Source of the DNA: Entomortierella parvispora
Lineage: Eukaryota; Mortierellomycota; Mortierellomycetes; Mortierellales; Mortierellaceae
DNA: 64,000 bases
Assembly (NCBI GenBank): GCA_963573315.1
Contig: OY752143.1
Coordinates: 1,922,001-1,986,000 of the forward strand
Direction of reading: 5' to 3'
Of the stretch, positions 41,756 to 53,793 are shown piece by piece. The position numbers were made by a program, and so were the translations under genes. The notes beneath the pieces were generated by a model. The model saw only the letters and a program-made list of their open reading frames with translations. It made no database searches and was not told the origin of the DNA. The number at the start of each line of letters is the position of its first letter. The first letter of the stretch is position 1.

Positions 41756-44700
41756 ATGTCACATACAATGTCCTCGTCGTTCAACTACACGACAGACGCC
41801 GTGGACTTTGAGGCCATGAACATCACCGAAATGTTCCCCGAGGCCTCGTCCTTTTCCTTTGATATGAGCAGCAACTACAACCACAGCTACACCGACTCGA
41901 TCTCTGGTGTGCCCCTCTCTCAACAGGCCCTCTGGGATGATGGTCAGCTGTCGCTGCAGCCAAGCGATACGAGCCGCGTCTTTGCCCTCACCCCCCTGTC
42001 CTCGCTCAACAACAGCGCCAACAATAGCATAAACCTCGGTCACCAACAAACATCGTCGTCCTCACGTCATTTGCTTGTCCCACCCAGCCACCATGGTCCT
42101 GCCAGTGGTCGCCAACAGCATCCACTTTCACAGCAGCAGTCTTACAACAGTTCACCTCTCAAGGGAGACGGCCAACTAGACTCGGATAGTGGCGAATTTG
42201 ACGAGGAGAGCAGTCTACAGCAGGGTTGGGTCGACGAAACCAGGGATCAAAATGGAATCATGCTTTTAAACGACAAGGAGCATAGGGATGAACAACACCT
42301 ACTGTTTCTTCAGGACATTGGAGCTGGCAGTCTAAGCCGTGGTGATAGTTTGTCGCTCTTTGCCAACTTGGAAGATGGTAGGTCATGTTGTTTGTTTTTT
42401 CTCCCTTTTCCTTTCTCCCTCGCCTTTTTTTTCTTTGTACCTTCCACCTGATGTTGAATTGGAGAACAGGATGGCTTGGGTGGGTGGATTAGAACAACAA
42501 ACAAGATCGTCCTCCGAGATGGACAGGATAGCGCGAGACACAGAAAGGAGGGGGGGGGGGGGAAGGAGACAGGATAATCCCTTCTGTCCAAAGAATCACC
42601 CGAAACCCAACGTGGGGGGAGACCCCTCCTGCGCCATCGGCACTGTTTGATTCATTCCCATATCAGACCAATAATGAAATGCCATCGTCTTGAAGGACCA
42701 GAGGACCGGGATGAGAATAGACCAGGGACGAGAAGGACCACCGACGTTTCGGATACGATCGCGACCGCGGAAATCGGAATTGAATGTGGAGAAAGGACTG
42801 CATGGCAAGCTGGACGTGGGGCAAATTCCCAACAGTTTTCTCAGATCCCAGAAAGAGGCAAGGGGGCGCCCCTTTTGCCTTTGTATTTCCTCCGCCCTTT
42901 GCCTCTTTATTTTATTGCATTATTGCCCTCTAATGGGGACCTCGATGCGGGGGTCACATTATCCTTCCTCTTTTCCCTTCTAAACCCCCGTGAAAGACAG
43001 GCTTTGGATGCAAGGATTTTGGATCTGGCCCCCTTTTCCACTGTGCTGTGGATAATGTTGGTTGTGGAGCAGGAGGAATATGAACACCCGGTGTACAACA
43101 AACAACAGAGGCCGTCATTCTACGACCACCTGCATCATATCAATCGCCCCTTGTGGCTCTCCCCTCGTCTTCCGTTCGATCCCGAATGAACACAGCCTTT
43201 GCTCCGTATGATCTATCTGCACGCGCCACTCTAACTACACCAAGTTCGTGAATGCTAATTCTTGTTGTTCTGGTGCTCTAGACGAACTGAGTTGTGACCT
43301 CTTCAACGAAAAGTTGGACATCATGGACACCTCTGGACCAAATACGTCCGGCAAATCTCCGCTTCGTATCAACACTGGCAGTAGCAACAGGCGCAGTGGA
43401 CTTGAGAATGAGATATTTGGTCAGGAATTCATGGCATCTTTGAAGACGCCTCTCTTTGCTCAGGCACCCCCTCCTTTGGAGTCGGCAACTAAAAAGAACT
43501 TTTTCGAAGGGCTGCACACCATCACAGCTCCCTCAACAGGCTCAGAGGACGACAGCAGTGGGAAGAAAGAAGGCGGAGCAGCGGCTAAGCAACATGGAAG
43601 TGATGCCTATCAAACGGCGCTGAAGAGTTTTCTCGACTCGCTCAAAGTCGCTGATCCGATTAAAACGCCACACAAATTTGCGCCACAGCCACTTCCAATT
43701 CTCTGGAATGAGCCCAAGATCCGATCCAAGGCCCTGCCTAGCTTCAGTCTTGCGGATTACAAGGATAAGGCCAGAACTCTTCCTCCTCTCAAGTCGTCCC
43801 CTCTTTCAGGGACAGCAGGGTCGACCATCTCGAACGCAGCTTCAAACAAATTTGGATCGCTCTCATCATCGCCCACTAATACCCATTCTACTCCAGTCTC
43901 TGCTCAGTCATCGCCAATGTCTTCTCTTTCGGCGTCACCTCCAAAAGGAGTCGACTCGCGACTTTCATCTATACCAATGACGCCCACGACACCGACAGCC
44001 AACAGCATGGGATATCTACAGAGCGAGAAGCGCTCACAACAACAACAGCAACAACAGCAACAGCAACTGCCGAGATCAGATTTGACGCCCACAGTTGAGC
44101 GCGTTAAGCGACTTTCATCTATTCAAAATCCCCACTTGGCGTTCGATCCCACCATCCCTCCTTCTGAGAGAGAAGACATAGAGAATCCGTCAGGGTCAAG
44201 GAATGGAAAAAATACATTGGAGAGGCGTCATTCACAACTGCAAGAACCAAAGGTCAGGATTCAAACAGATGCATCGGGCACTATTCGCCGTTCATCTAGC
44301 CCTCCAGCTGCGGTCTTGCTGGACTCGCAACTTCAGGGCCCAACAGCCGTTAGTGGACTGAGGGGACCTGTTGTAAGGAAGAGACGTTCTTTGCATCAAG
44401 GTAATTTTGTACTGATTTATATGCAATTAACTATAAAACCATTATCAAGGACCTAATTCGTTTTTCTGCGCTTGTAGACATGTTCTCCCATGATCAGGCA
44501 AACGATGCGGATTCTCAGGATACGCAGCAACCAGATCTGCAGAAGGACAACTCTGCGCAAATACCACGTCGGGTCTCTAGACCCTCATCCATGAACATTC
44601 TACCAGAGGCCCTTACCGCTGTCAATAACCCTACTCGGCCGGATTCTGCTGCCCAGGACCGAGTCAGGCGCCTTTCAGAGGAAGAGGGAGAACAGTCCAG

Positions 44701-47032
44701 GATCCCAGGATCTCTTTCCTTGGGTCGCAACATTGGATCTCGCCTTGCACGTTCTGGAAGTGGCTCCACTTTGGATTCCCCGACGACACCGACAGCCTCC
44801 AATATTTATGGGACTTTTTCAGGACGCGCTCGACAAGGGTCAAGACCCCCTATCTATGGCACTTCACCCCCCCATGGAACAGAGACGGACACGTCAAGCA
44901 GATCAAAACTTCCTTCTCTCGTCTCGCATTCCAGGATGGGTTCACGATCCTCCCCGCCTTTGACTCCTCTTACGGGGCTTTCTCGGACCTCTGTGGGACA
45001 TGATGGAGATTCCCGAAAGTTCACTGGTCTACCATCCCCAACGGATTATTATGAGGACGATTACAGGCCCGAAATCCCATCTCATCGGGTGCAAGCTACT
45101 CCTATCAGGACACAGTTTCAATTTCAGGGACGTCAAGAGTCCAATGTAAAGACTCCGGAATGGCAAGATAACGATGGAGATTTACCGGAGGCCGAAACGC
45201 CAAGGGCCCGAGTGGCGCCCACTTTGAGCAAGCGTTCGTCCTTGGAAATTCAAAAGGAGCAGCGTCATCAACAGCGACTTCGTATTCAGCAACAGGCACA
45301 GGAAGATAGATACGCGTACAACAGCAATGACGATGACGATGCGGACGATTATATGAATGCATTCCCTCAACCTCCTCCCAGAGACCAATTAACTGGGAGA
45401 CGCACATTGCCCTTGTCTGGCCCCAACCCCACTCTTGGTCTTGGTCAGCCTCAATCCCGTTTCCAGGACCCGCCTTCTCGACGTGCAAGTAAGGACAGTA
45501 ACGGTGGATCTGTCAACGCTAGAGTCTCTCCTCCTCTGCCTTCGACGCCATCGACTCCACGACGACCCCTTTCTACCATCACAAACACGGGCACATCACG
45601 TCGATTATCCAACACTGCTAATGTGGGCGTGTCGTCTTATAATGGAGGTGGATCAGCGTCGGCATTACCTCCACCAATGGCAGGATCGGGACTGCCGCTG
45701 GGTAGAAGTGCAACTCTTCACGGACGATCAACCTCTTCGAGCTCGGCTGTTCTTCCCTCTACCTCAATGTATTCCCCCTCTGCCACAAATGGTGGATCCC
45801 AACAAAGATACTCGAGTCTTGGAAGGGCCTCGGGAATCCCTGCCTCGCTTTCCGACGATACCTTGCAACCACGTCGCCCCCCCACGAGCTCTGTAGGAGG
45901 ATTGGGAGGACTAGGAGGAAGCCAGCAGTTGCCAGCACGACGTGCTTCAGGCATTGTCTCATCTGCTATTCCGTCCGTTGGATTGGGTCTGAGCTATTCT
46001 GGGGGTTCTGCTGGTTCAGGAGCCGGTAATGGTGTTGGGCCGGCACGGTCCGGTCTGACTGGGACCGGATCTGTTCGTCGGTCCTCGGGTATTCCTTCAG
46101 CGTTTGCCTCTGGATCGTTGATCTCGCCCTCGAGTAGCAATAACAGCATAGGAAGCAACAGTGGGTATGGCCATGGCAATACAACAGCCCATTCGAGAAG
46201 ATCCAACTCGGCCTCCTCAGAGTCCGAATACGCCCGTGTGATTGTCCCTCCTTCTCGAGTCTCTACTCTGCCAAGAGGCTCCCACGGTGGCATGTCCATG
46301 TCACAGGATTTCGGGTACGCGGATAACAGCAACAACAATAACATCAACACCAACCGTTACAGCAGTCGGGAGACCATTCGTCGGGGAAATGATCTTTTGG
46401 ACTACTCTTTGGGCACCGGCGATTATGAACCGTCTAGTACTCAGCCCTATCGTCATTCGACAGTAGGTTCTGGCATGAGCTATGGAGGTGCTGCTGGCAG
46501 CGGTGGCAATGGGGGCCCTGGTTCCGCCTTCACATACACGCCTGTGACCCCTGCTCGAAAGTCGTCACTGAATGCATTGGCCCAAGGAAGTCTTGCTGGC
46601 AATGGGGCAGGACCAGTTGGAGGCAGTGTGGGTCGCCATGCGGGTGGCCGAGCCAGCTTGGCTATTCGGAGCGGACTGAGCTCTGGTGGTAGTCATGGCA
46701 ACATGACGGATGATAACCAATATAATCCAAACCAGTTCATGCGATCCGGTTCGGCTTCCTCTGGATCGGCCTTGCCTTCACTTCAGCGTTCGTCGACCAC
46801 CACTGGCGCTCTTCGAAGTGCATCTGGAAGCTATGGGTCCTCGACTGCAATGTCAGGAGGAATAGGAAATGGTAGCGGCGGAGGAAATCGCTCGTCTCAT
46901 CAACAAACGTATCAGCCTGCACAGTACCGTTCTCAACCTCTTCAGCAGCAGCAATTGCAACAGCCCTTCTCGTCTCAAAGTCAATTGCAGCAGCCTCGAT
47001 ACTCTTATCAGCCCTCAGTGCAGCGGTACTAA
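41756..47032 (+). CDS. Large Ser-rich, mostly disordered protein with SxIP motifs
   Basis: 1431 residues in three exons; introns 42378-43281 (904 bp, very long for this window) and 44401-44477. I do not recognise a folded domain. The N-terminus is acidic and aromatic-spotted (MNITEMFPEASSFSFDM), resembling an activation-type region; the middle has a 10-Gln run and many SPxK and TPT sites; the long third exon is Ser/Gly/Arg-rich. Three SxIP motifs sit in basic Ser-rich surroundings: SRIP (44696-44707), SGIP (45830-45841) and SGIP (46085-46096). SxIP is the EB1-binding signal of microtubule plus-end proteins, so a cytoskeletal adaptor is one possibility; a regulator is another. Start at 41756 or 41768. 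Confidence 0.75.
42378..43281 (+). other. Unusually long intron (904 bp)
   Basis: First intron of the Ser-rich protein gene. Donor GTAGGT and acceptor CTCTAG keep the frame. It contains a run of 13 G at 42550-42562 and a frame open over 42647-43189 that has no protein-like signature. Other introns here are mostly 65-230 bp. Confidence 0.6.
44037..44066 (+). repeat. CAA/CAG repeat encoding ten glutamines
   Basis: Mixed CAA and CAG codons inside the Ser-rich protein. Likely to vary in length. Confidence 0.9.
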
Positions 47033-47146
47033 GAGCACAGGAGATATCTCATGAGACCCTTATCCTCTCTCTTCCTTGGTTTCCTCCCTGTTCGAGCCCT
47101 GTCGCAATAAAATAATAAAATAAGCAGACTCAGTCTTTATAGTCGT

Positions 47147-48277
47147 TTATTCAAGGCTGACAACCACAGCATGTGGACTGTTTTCTCCCTCTGGTAGGGT
47201 CGTGGATTCTACAATATATCTTTCAGGAGTCCGCATCATTGACAGGGGTGTAATTTTCCGCTGTCCCACTGTGGATCCGTAGAAGCGATTTGATGACAAT
47301 GCAGCCACTGTTGCGGGCACTGCGGGCTCCATTGCAGTGTCTGTATCCACAACTGAACTATGGAGAGGTTTCCGGCGCTTGAAAAGGGGTGCTCTATACG
47401 CGCCTCCCACCTCCAACAACCTCACTACCTGAACAGCAGCCAAAGCTCCCTCCGAGTCCTGATCTAGGTTGGTCCAAATCCTGGGGACCTCATAAAAATC
47501 GTCCAAAAAGTCTGTAATCTCGTCTCTGTCGAATGCATACTTTGATACTGCCGAAACTGTTTCCATTGAGAGAAAAGAAAAGAAGAGGACCAAAATGAAA
47601 AGAAATAAGGAAAAATTAGCAACAGTCATCCAATTCCTTTAGTCTTGAGAGGTATCCCCCCCTCCCTTTTTTTTGTTTTTTTGTTTTTTTTTTTGTTTTT
47701 ACCTTGAGTGACGACGATAGCACATCGGCCCAGGAACCAGTCTGGTTCTAATTTCAGAAGCGCTTGCTTGCATCGGTCCCAGGATCCTTTGTCTGTCATG
47801 CTGACCATCAACAGGATCAAATCGTATCGATTCACAGACGAGACAACTGTCGATCCCGTGGTGCCTGCATAGGAACCATATGCTTTTGATGTTGATGTGA
47901 CTCCATTGATGAGGGTGGTTGTGTTGTGGTTTGGCGCGTTCTGGTCCTTTTCAAAAGACTTGAGAACAGAGCATGCCGTAGGTAACGTCTCACTTGTCCT
48001 GAACTGAATAGAGCCACTTGAAACAGAAATGGGGTCCGAGCCGTTCGCGATGGTTCTGTCTTCCTTGTTTAGGGGATTTATCTCTGAGAGAATCAATGAC
48101 GCCAGTCTCCGCTTGCCAATGCCTGCATGGCCAATCAGCTGGAAGAGTGAGAAAATGGACTAATCGTTAGACTCATTTTCTAAAATGAAGAAACCAAAGG
48201 ACAAAAGCCATCCGTCCCTGTCCGCAGACAAGACTTGCCAGAATCGTGGCAACGAATCGAGGAATGTCAAAGTCCAT
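47147..48277 (-). CDS. CENP-M-like kinetochore protein (small-GTPase fold)
   Basis: 294 residues, three exons; introns 47557-47702 and 48139-48238, the latter with a GC donor (GCAAGT). The spliced N-terminus reads FVATILLIGHAGIGKRRLAS, a beta-strand, P-loop and helix like a small GTPase; animal CENP-M has the same start but a degenerate P-loop. Further matches to CENP-M are NRYDLILLMVSMTDKGSW, LEPDWFLGRCAIVVTQ and a late helix with NLDQDSEGALAAVQVVRLLE. CENP-M holds CENP-I, -H and -K together in the constitutive centromere network. The P-loop here ends GKR, not GKS/T, so nucleotide hydrolysis is doubtful. A Ser/Thr-rich insert follows the first helix and the C-terminal 90 residues look disordered. 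Confidence 0.75.
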
Positions 48278-48682
48278 GGTATCGACTTGATGGTGAGAGA
48301 GGATGCAGAGAGAGTGAGAGAGAGACTGAAGGCAAAATAGAGGCTCGGGAGTGATTTTGCCACTAATTTTCGCGCTCAGATCAAAATCGCAAACAGAAAA
48401 AGTTTCTTTATGCACATGAAATGGAATGATTCTAAGAAATAAAAGCAGGCAAGGGAAGGAAAAAGAAGATCACCGAGCGAAAACCTTCGGTCAACAGCAA
48501 AGAATGAAAGAAAAACAATATCGTACAAAGAGCATGTGAGAAAGGAGAAAGAGTTGAGGGGGTGTTGAGTGTTGCTGCAGAATGTAGTGTTGTAAAAAAA
48601 AAAGGAAAAGCGAGCTTGGCTGTTGGAGAAAGAGCTATCTGCGTCCTTGGTGGGGAATAGGGTATCGGGGGGATTGGTCTTC

Positions 48683-51600
48683 TCAAAGTGGGAGTTCTAC
48701 AGAGGACGAAGGCACAGCTGCTACACCGCCTTCGTCATCTTCGTCGTCATCGCCTTCCAAGTCCCCTTCGTCATCATCGTCGCCTTCCCCATATTTGACA
48801 TCCTCCTCATCATCGACCTCAACATCTCCGTAGTCCATAGAAGAGGCCTTGCCAGAGGTTTTAGCAGGATTGGACGGTGGAACGGCGCCTGGTTTCTGGG
48901 CAGATGAGGAGACCCCTGTGACACCTTTGAGAGTCGCTGCGGTTGTTGTCGGAAGAGTGCCATCCGCACCAGTAACAATCACATGCGACACAGAGGTCCT
49001 GGATCCGTTGACAAGAGCCACCGTGCTAGAGGACATTATTGAGCGATCTTCCTTGGGCTGCTTCTTGAAAAGCTTGGCCATGTAGTCTCGAACAAAACGC
49101 TTGATCTTGTTCTTTATCGCTGTTGTCAGCTCAGTCAACTCGCCTGCCTTGAATGATTTCGACCGCATCTCCTTGTCAGCAATCAAATGTGTAATCTAAA
49201 ACGGAAATGTAGGTCAGATTATTAGTATAATGAATGGTACGGGGGGAAGCAAGAAAAAACATTGCCAAATAGATCATTACCCTGCGTGCGTGTTTCTTGA
49301 ATGCTTCGCTGGATCCGAGCTTGATCTTGTACTTGGCCATGTTCTTGACAACCGCTCCAGACAACTGTGTAACAGAGCAACTCAGCGTTAACGAATGTAC
49401 ACCTTTTCAAAAATACTCACTCTGCTAAAAAAAACCTTCATGTCAACTTACTGCCGCCCTCAAGTCCTTTTCTCCCATTTGTTTCAGAGGTTTGCCGCCG
49501 CTTGACCTTGCCAATGATGGCGAATGTGCACCTGAAGTTCGATTGCGAGGCGAATCCACGTCATGAACACTGGCGCTAGCGCTATTGACTCCGTTGGCCA
49601 GATTCTTCTGCTTCTGTTTGTCGTATGCTCGACCGATGACCTCCTGAATCTGTTCCTGAGTAAAGCCATCGATATTAACAGGCTTTCGGGGTTCAGGAGA
49701 AACCGCTCTGACAGCAGGCAGAGGCTGGTGCTGCTGATGAAGCGGCTGGTGCACGTTACGAGGAGCCGGATAAGAAACACCGGTTGTCAGGGGGGTCGAC
49801 AAGGGAGGCATAGCGACCGCAGTAGATTCCAAAGTGGGAGGCTCCCATTGAGTTGCTCGTGTGATTTCGTTATAATAGTACACACGTCCCTCCGGATCGC
49901 TGGCCTTTGACCAGTTCGGTGGCAGCTCCGCAGGCGGTGGTGGAGGAACAGTAGCTGGTGGATACACGCGAGGGCTGGCGCGGAAATCGTGCCGAGACTT
50001 AGGGTAATGCGGGTAGCTGGAAGAGCTGTGACGGTGGTACTGCGACTGGTAGTCTCTTCCACTTCCATGACTGCCATATCGGTAGTGGGCATAGTCGCCA
50101 TGACCGCCGCTGCTCCTGTGGTGAAGGTCGTTTGCGGCGGCGGTGGGCCCAGAAGTCAAGGAAGAAATCGATGGACGCTGCTCTCCAGTGACCGCAATGG
50201 CGTCCTGTGGATCGCTTGCACTCTTCTGTGTCAAGTGTGGGGCGACATTTGATTCAGCTGCAGCCTGTGTTGTGCCAGCAGCTAAGGACAAGTTGCTTGT
50301 TGGGGCAGAGGTATCACCAGCTACGACTGCCTGGGCATCAGATAGAGCAGGCTGAACTGTTGCTCCAGCTGCAAACGATGCGAGGGTCCCAGAAGGCTCC
50401 GTGGGCAGAAGTCCAGCATCGCTCGCCTCATTCTCCTTTGTGGGCGACAGGGAGCGTGATCGGTCTCCGGTCCAGCTGCTTTGTCTCGTCGATTCTGATG
50501 GCGAGCGCTCACGGGGAACGCCAGGGCCAGGTGACAAATCTCTATCTCTGTTGCGAGGCGATGGTGGGGTTGGATTGAAACGTCCTGGTTCGCGGTAGTC
50601 TCTATGGTCTCGATCGCGATCATCTCTAATGCCCCTAGGGTCTCGAGGATCGCGCAATTCGCGATGACTCCTGTACTCACGGTCATAATCCCTCTCACGG
50701 TAGTAATCATAGTATCTATCGCGCTCGCGCTCGCGATCACGATCGCTCCTGTAGTGATCGTACCCTCCTCGTTCGTAATGGGATTTAGAAATGGCATATG
50801 GATCACGTCCAAATGAGTCAGATCGGCTGTATGAAGCTTCAGATGACCGTCTGTACGCGCTTTCACGACTATGGGAGTCAGTACGCCCATATGGATCCAT
50901 ACGACTGTCTCTGCCCTCGCGGTCGTAGCCTTCACCGGGCCGGCCGTAAGGCTCTGCTTGGCGATGAGACTCTGATCGTCCATAGTAGTCTGGAGAATCG
51001 AAAGCGTAATTATGGTACTTGAAGGTCTGATCGGCGGGGGCAAGCGAGGCGCTATTGTCATCTGTCGCTGTTGTTTGACCAGGGACCACATCGAACCTGC
51101 TTCGTTTTTCCATCCCAGCAGGGGTCGATGACCTGTCTTCGTCATCATATTGTCGTTTGCCCAATCCCTCTGCAGACCCAGAACCAACACTTTCGGAGGG
51201 TGACATGAAGCTGCTAGGCTCATCCACAGGAGTGCTAACTACATCCACCAAGGCACTTACAGGCTAAGAAGATGGATATAAAACTGGGGGTGTGAGTGGA
51301 TATTCAGAAAGACATGCAATACGTTCGCTGAGTTCTGGTAATAGATCAGTACCTGCTTCTTTGCTTTCGGGATACGATAGGAGGGCTTCAACTCCTTCCA
51401 CTGAGCGAGAACAGCGAGCGCCATATCCTTGGAAGGGCAATCTGGTCCCTCAGCGATTTCCTGTATCGCCTCCTCAATTTGAGAGTCCTCAATGGCGTTT
51501 CTTGATAGCAGCGGGATATTGGGCAGGACATACATAATACCGGTGATAATATCTGGCTCGTCCTTGTAATGTTTAAGCCAGGCTTTCAAGATGACCAGTC

Positions 51601-53793
51601 CATGGAGCACCAAGAACCGCCTTAAACATGCTCGTTCCGTTGTGGCCATTAGTTTTGCCAGCAGTCGCTTGCTCTTCTGGATTTTTGGCTTCATGAACAT
51701 GATACGAGCCAGTTTCTCCATGAGAATCGGATCCTCGATGCCTCGCGTGATCTTCTTTTCCTCATATGGATCTTCGTAGTCACCATCATTTCCTTTCTCC
51801 TTCTTTGGGTGACGAAGACTGATTTGGTTTTCGAGATCAATCTCATCTTCGTCTTCAACTTCATCGAGGTTGTAATCATCAAGCCTAGTCGCCGAAGATC
51901 TCTTGTTTCCTCCGATGAAACCAGAGCAGTTGGGTTCTCCACAATAGCACTTTTGCGCCTCGGCACTAAAAAGAAGTATAATACAGTACGATACAGAGTC
52001 TGGTCAACAAATAGCCAAACGCCGAGTGGTTGCGTCCTAAGTACATGTGCTACTTACCCATATCGCTCAAACTGGTAGTCAAATGTAAGTTCCTCGCCCT
52101 CTGCTACCCTTTTGATGGTGAAAATACCGATCCTCAACTTCGAACCGACAACCCATTTTTCCAGATGACAGTTCGGGTTACAAGAGTGATTGATGAACCT
52201 GGCGAGACAGCCCTTTTTTGTAGCATCGATAACCTCGTCCGACTGAAGTGACATGAAGTAAAAATGCTCAACGCCGGCCTGCGAATACTCCCGAGTCCGC
52301 TTGACAAAGCTAGCATGTGGCAGAACCTCACCAATGTACTCCATCACAAATGAGCCTCTAAAATATTAGATGTTTGCCGTAGCCTGTGTTAGAGAAAATA
52401 GTACTGTAACGCAGACATTGACCATGAGAAAAATAGTTAGGACTTACGCAGGAAGACCTTCCATGGCACGAAGACCAAACCCTTTCTTCTCTGTTTTGAT
52501 AACATCCACTGGTGAATTTTGCTTGGTTTGGAATCTAACAGCACCATGATCAGCATTAGAATTAGCAGCGAGAGCCTTGTTTGCATCATTCGCTCATGTA
52601 TTCAACATGGCTGCAAAGTGATCTTCTAAAATGCGAAATTTAGAGTCTTACCTCCTGTTAAGACAGTAAGAACCGCAAGGACAGTCATCTTCAATGCATT
52701 CCACTAGTAAGTTGCGATTGATACAGTCAGGTCCGCAAGCTTTCCACCTTGGATCCCGATCTATAAAAGTATGACGATTTTGAAATGACTTTGATATTAG
52801 TAATGAATGAAAAACCAAGCTCATGTGACACCCATTCGCTGAGTGGTGCTTCTAAGGCACTTACGTGGATTATATTTGCACTGGCATGGTAGACAATCAT
52901 CCACAGGTGAATTCCCGGTGTTCGTTCCGCGGTAGATATTGTGCTCAATTTGCAAGTAAGAGCTCTGAGCTTCCTCCAGAGCCGAGGGAAGATGTTTGAT
53001 GGAGGGAGGGCCAGTTGGCGGCGGCGGCGGCGGTGGAGGTACTTGAAGCTTGCGTTTGTGCACTTGCCCTTCCTGGTCATCGTCATCATCATCAATATGG
53101 ATTTCCTCGTCCTCCGAGTCATAGCCCTTGATGCCGAGATGTCCATCACCATTGGCAGAGACGCCGTTGCTCCCATTTTCCTTGGCTCTGTTGGCTTTTT
53201 GTTGATCATGAATATCCTCAAAGCCTGCATCAAACTCCTCTCTGAGCTTTTGCTGGTACTGTCGCTCCGACTCATTCACTACGATTTTGTCTGACCCTTG
53301 GTCACCTTTGTCAAAGTCAAACAGTCGAGAGAGCGGGATTGGGCTAGAGATCTCAAGTTTCTCCATTCGCTCGATCTTTGGGGATCCTAGTGCTTCTGCC
53401 TTTTGGGCACTAGAGAGGTTAGCCTCTACGGTTTCGGTCGCTGTATCGGACGCATGGAGAGATGCTAAGGAAGTGCATATTTCTATCCAGTCGACAAAAA
53501 AAAATGAGAACTGTCAGCCAACGTGGTCCGAGCCTTCAGTGAGAATGGCATCGTGGGTCAGGCCACATACCAGGTTCCTCTCTTTTGAGATCCGGGATGA
53601 TACTGCTGAACCCTGTTTCCTTGGCATGTTCGATGGTCATTATGGCGTCGCTTATTGACGAAGAAGGGGAGGTTGATGTGGACGTGGACGTTGACGAAGG
53701 TCCTGCCGAGCTGTCTGCGGATCCAGCTACGACAGTTTGCCGCACGCTGTCGCCCTCCAGATGTGTGTTGTTGCTGTGTAGACTGGGCAGCAT
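48683..53793 (-). CDS. SET2: Histone H3 lysine-36 methyltransferase Set2
   Basis: 1452 residues, nine exons; introns 49196-49280, 49365-49451, 51264-51352, 51966-52057, 52359-52447 (acceptor exon begins 52357), 52535-52651, 52761-52864 and 53483-53570. Domain order: disordered N-terminus with a Pro run, AWS (DCLPCQCKYNP, WKACGPDCINRNLLVECIED), SET (VMEYIGEVLPHASFV, ARFINHSCNPNCHLEKW, GEELTFDYQFERYG), post-SET (KCYCGEPNCSG), a TFIIS-N-like helical region, a long Arg/Asp/Tyr-rich disordered stretch, WW (LPPNWSKASDPEGRVYYYNE) and the C-terminal SRI domain that binds phosphorylated RNA polymerase II. The start may instead be at 53956 (MTTTRHMIAST) with an extra intron at 53774-53885, because that junction also keeps the frame. 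Confidence 0.95.
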
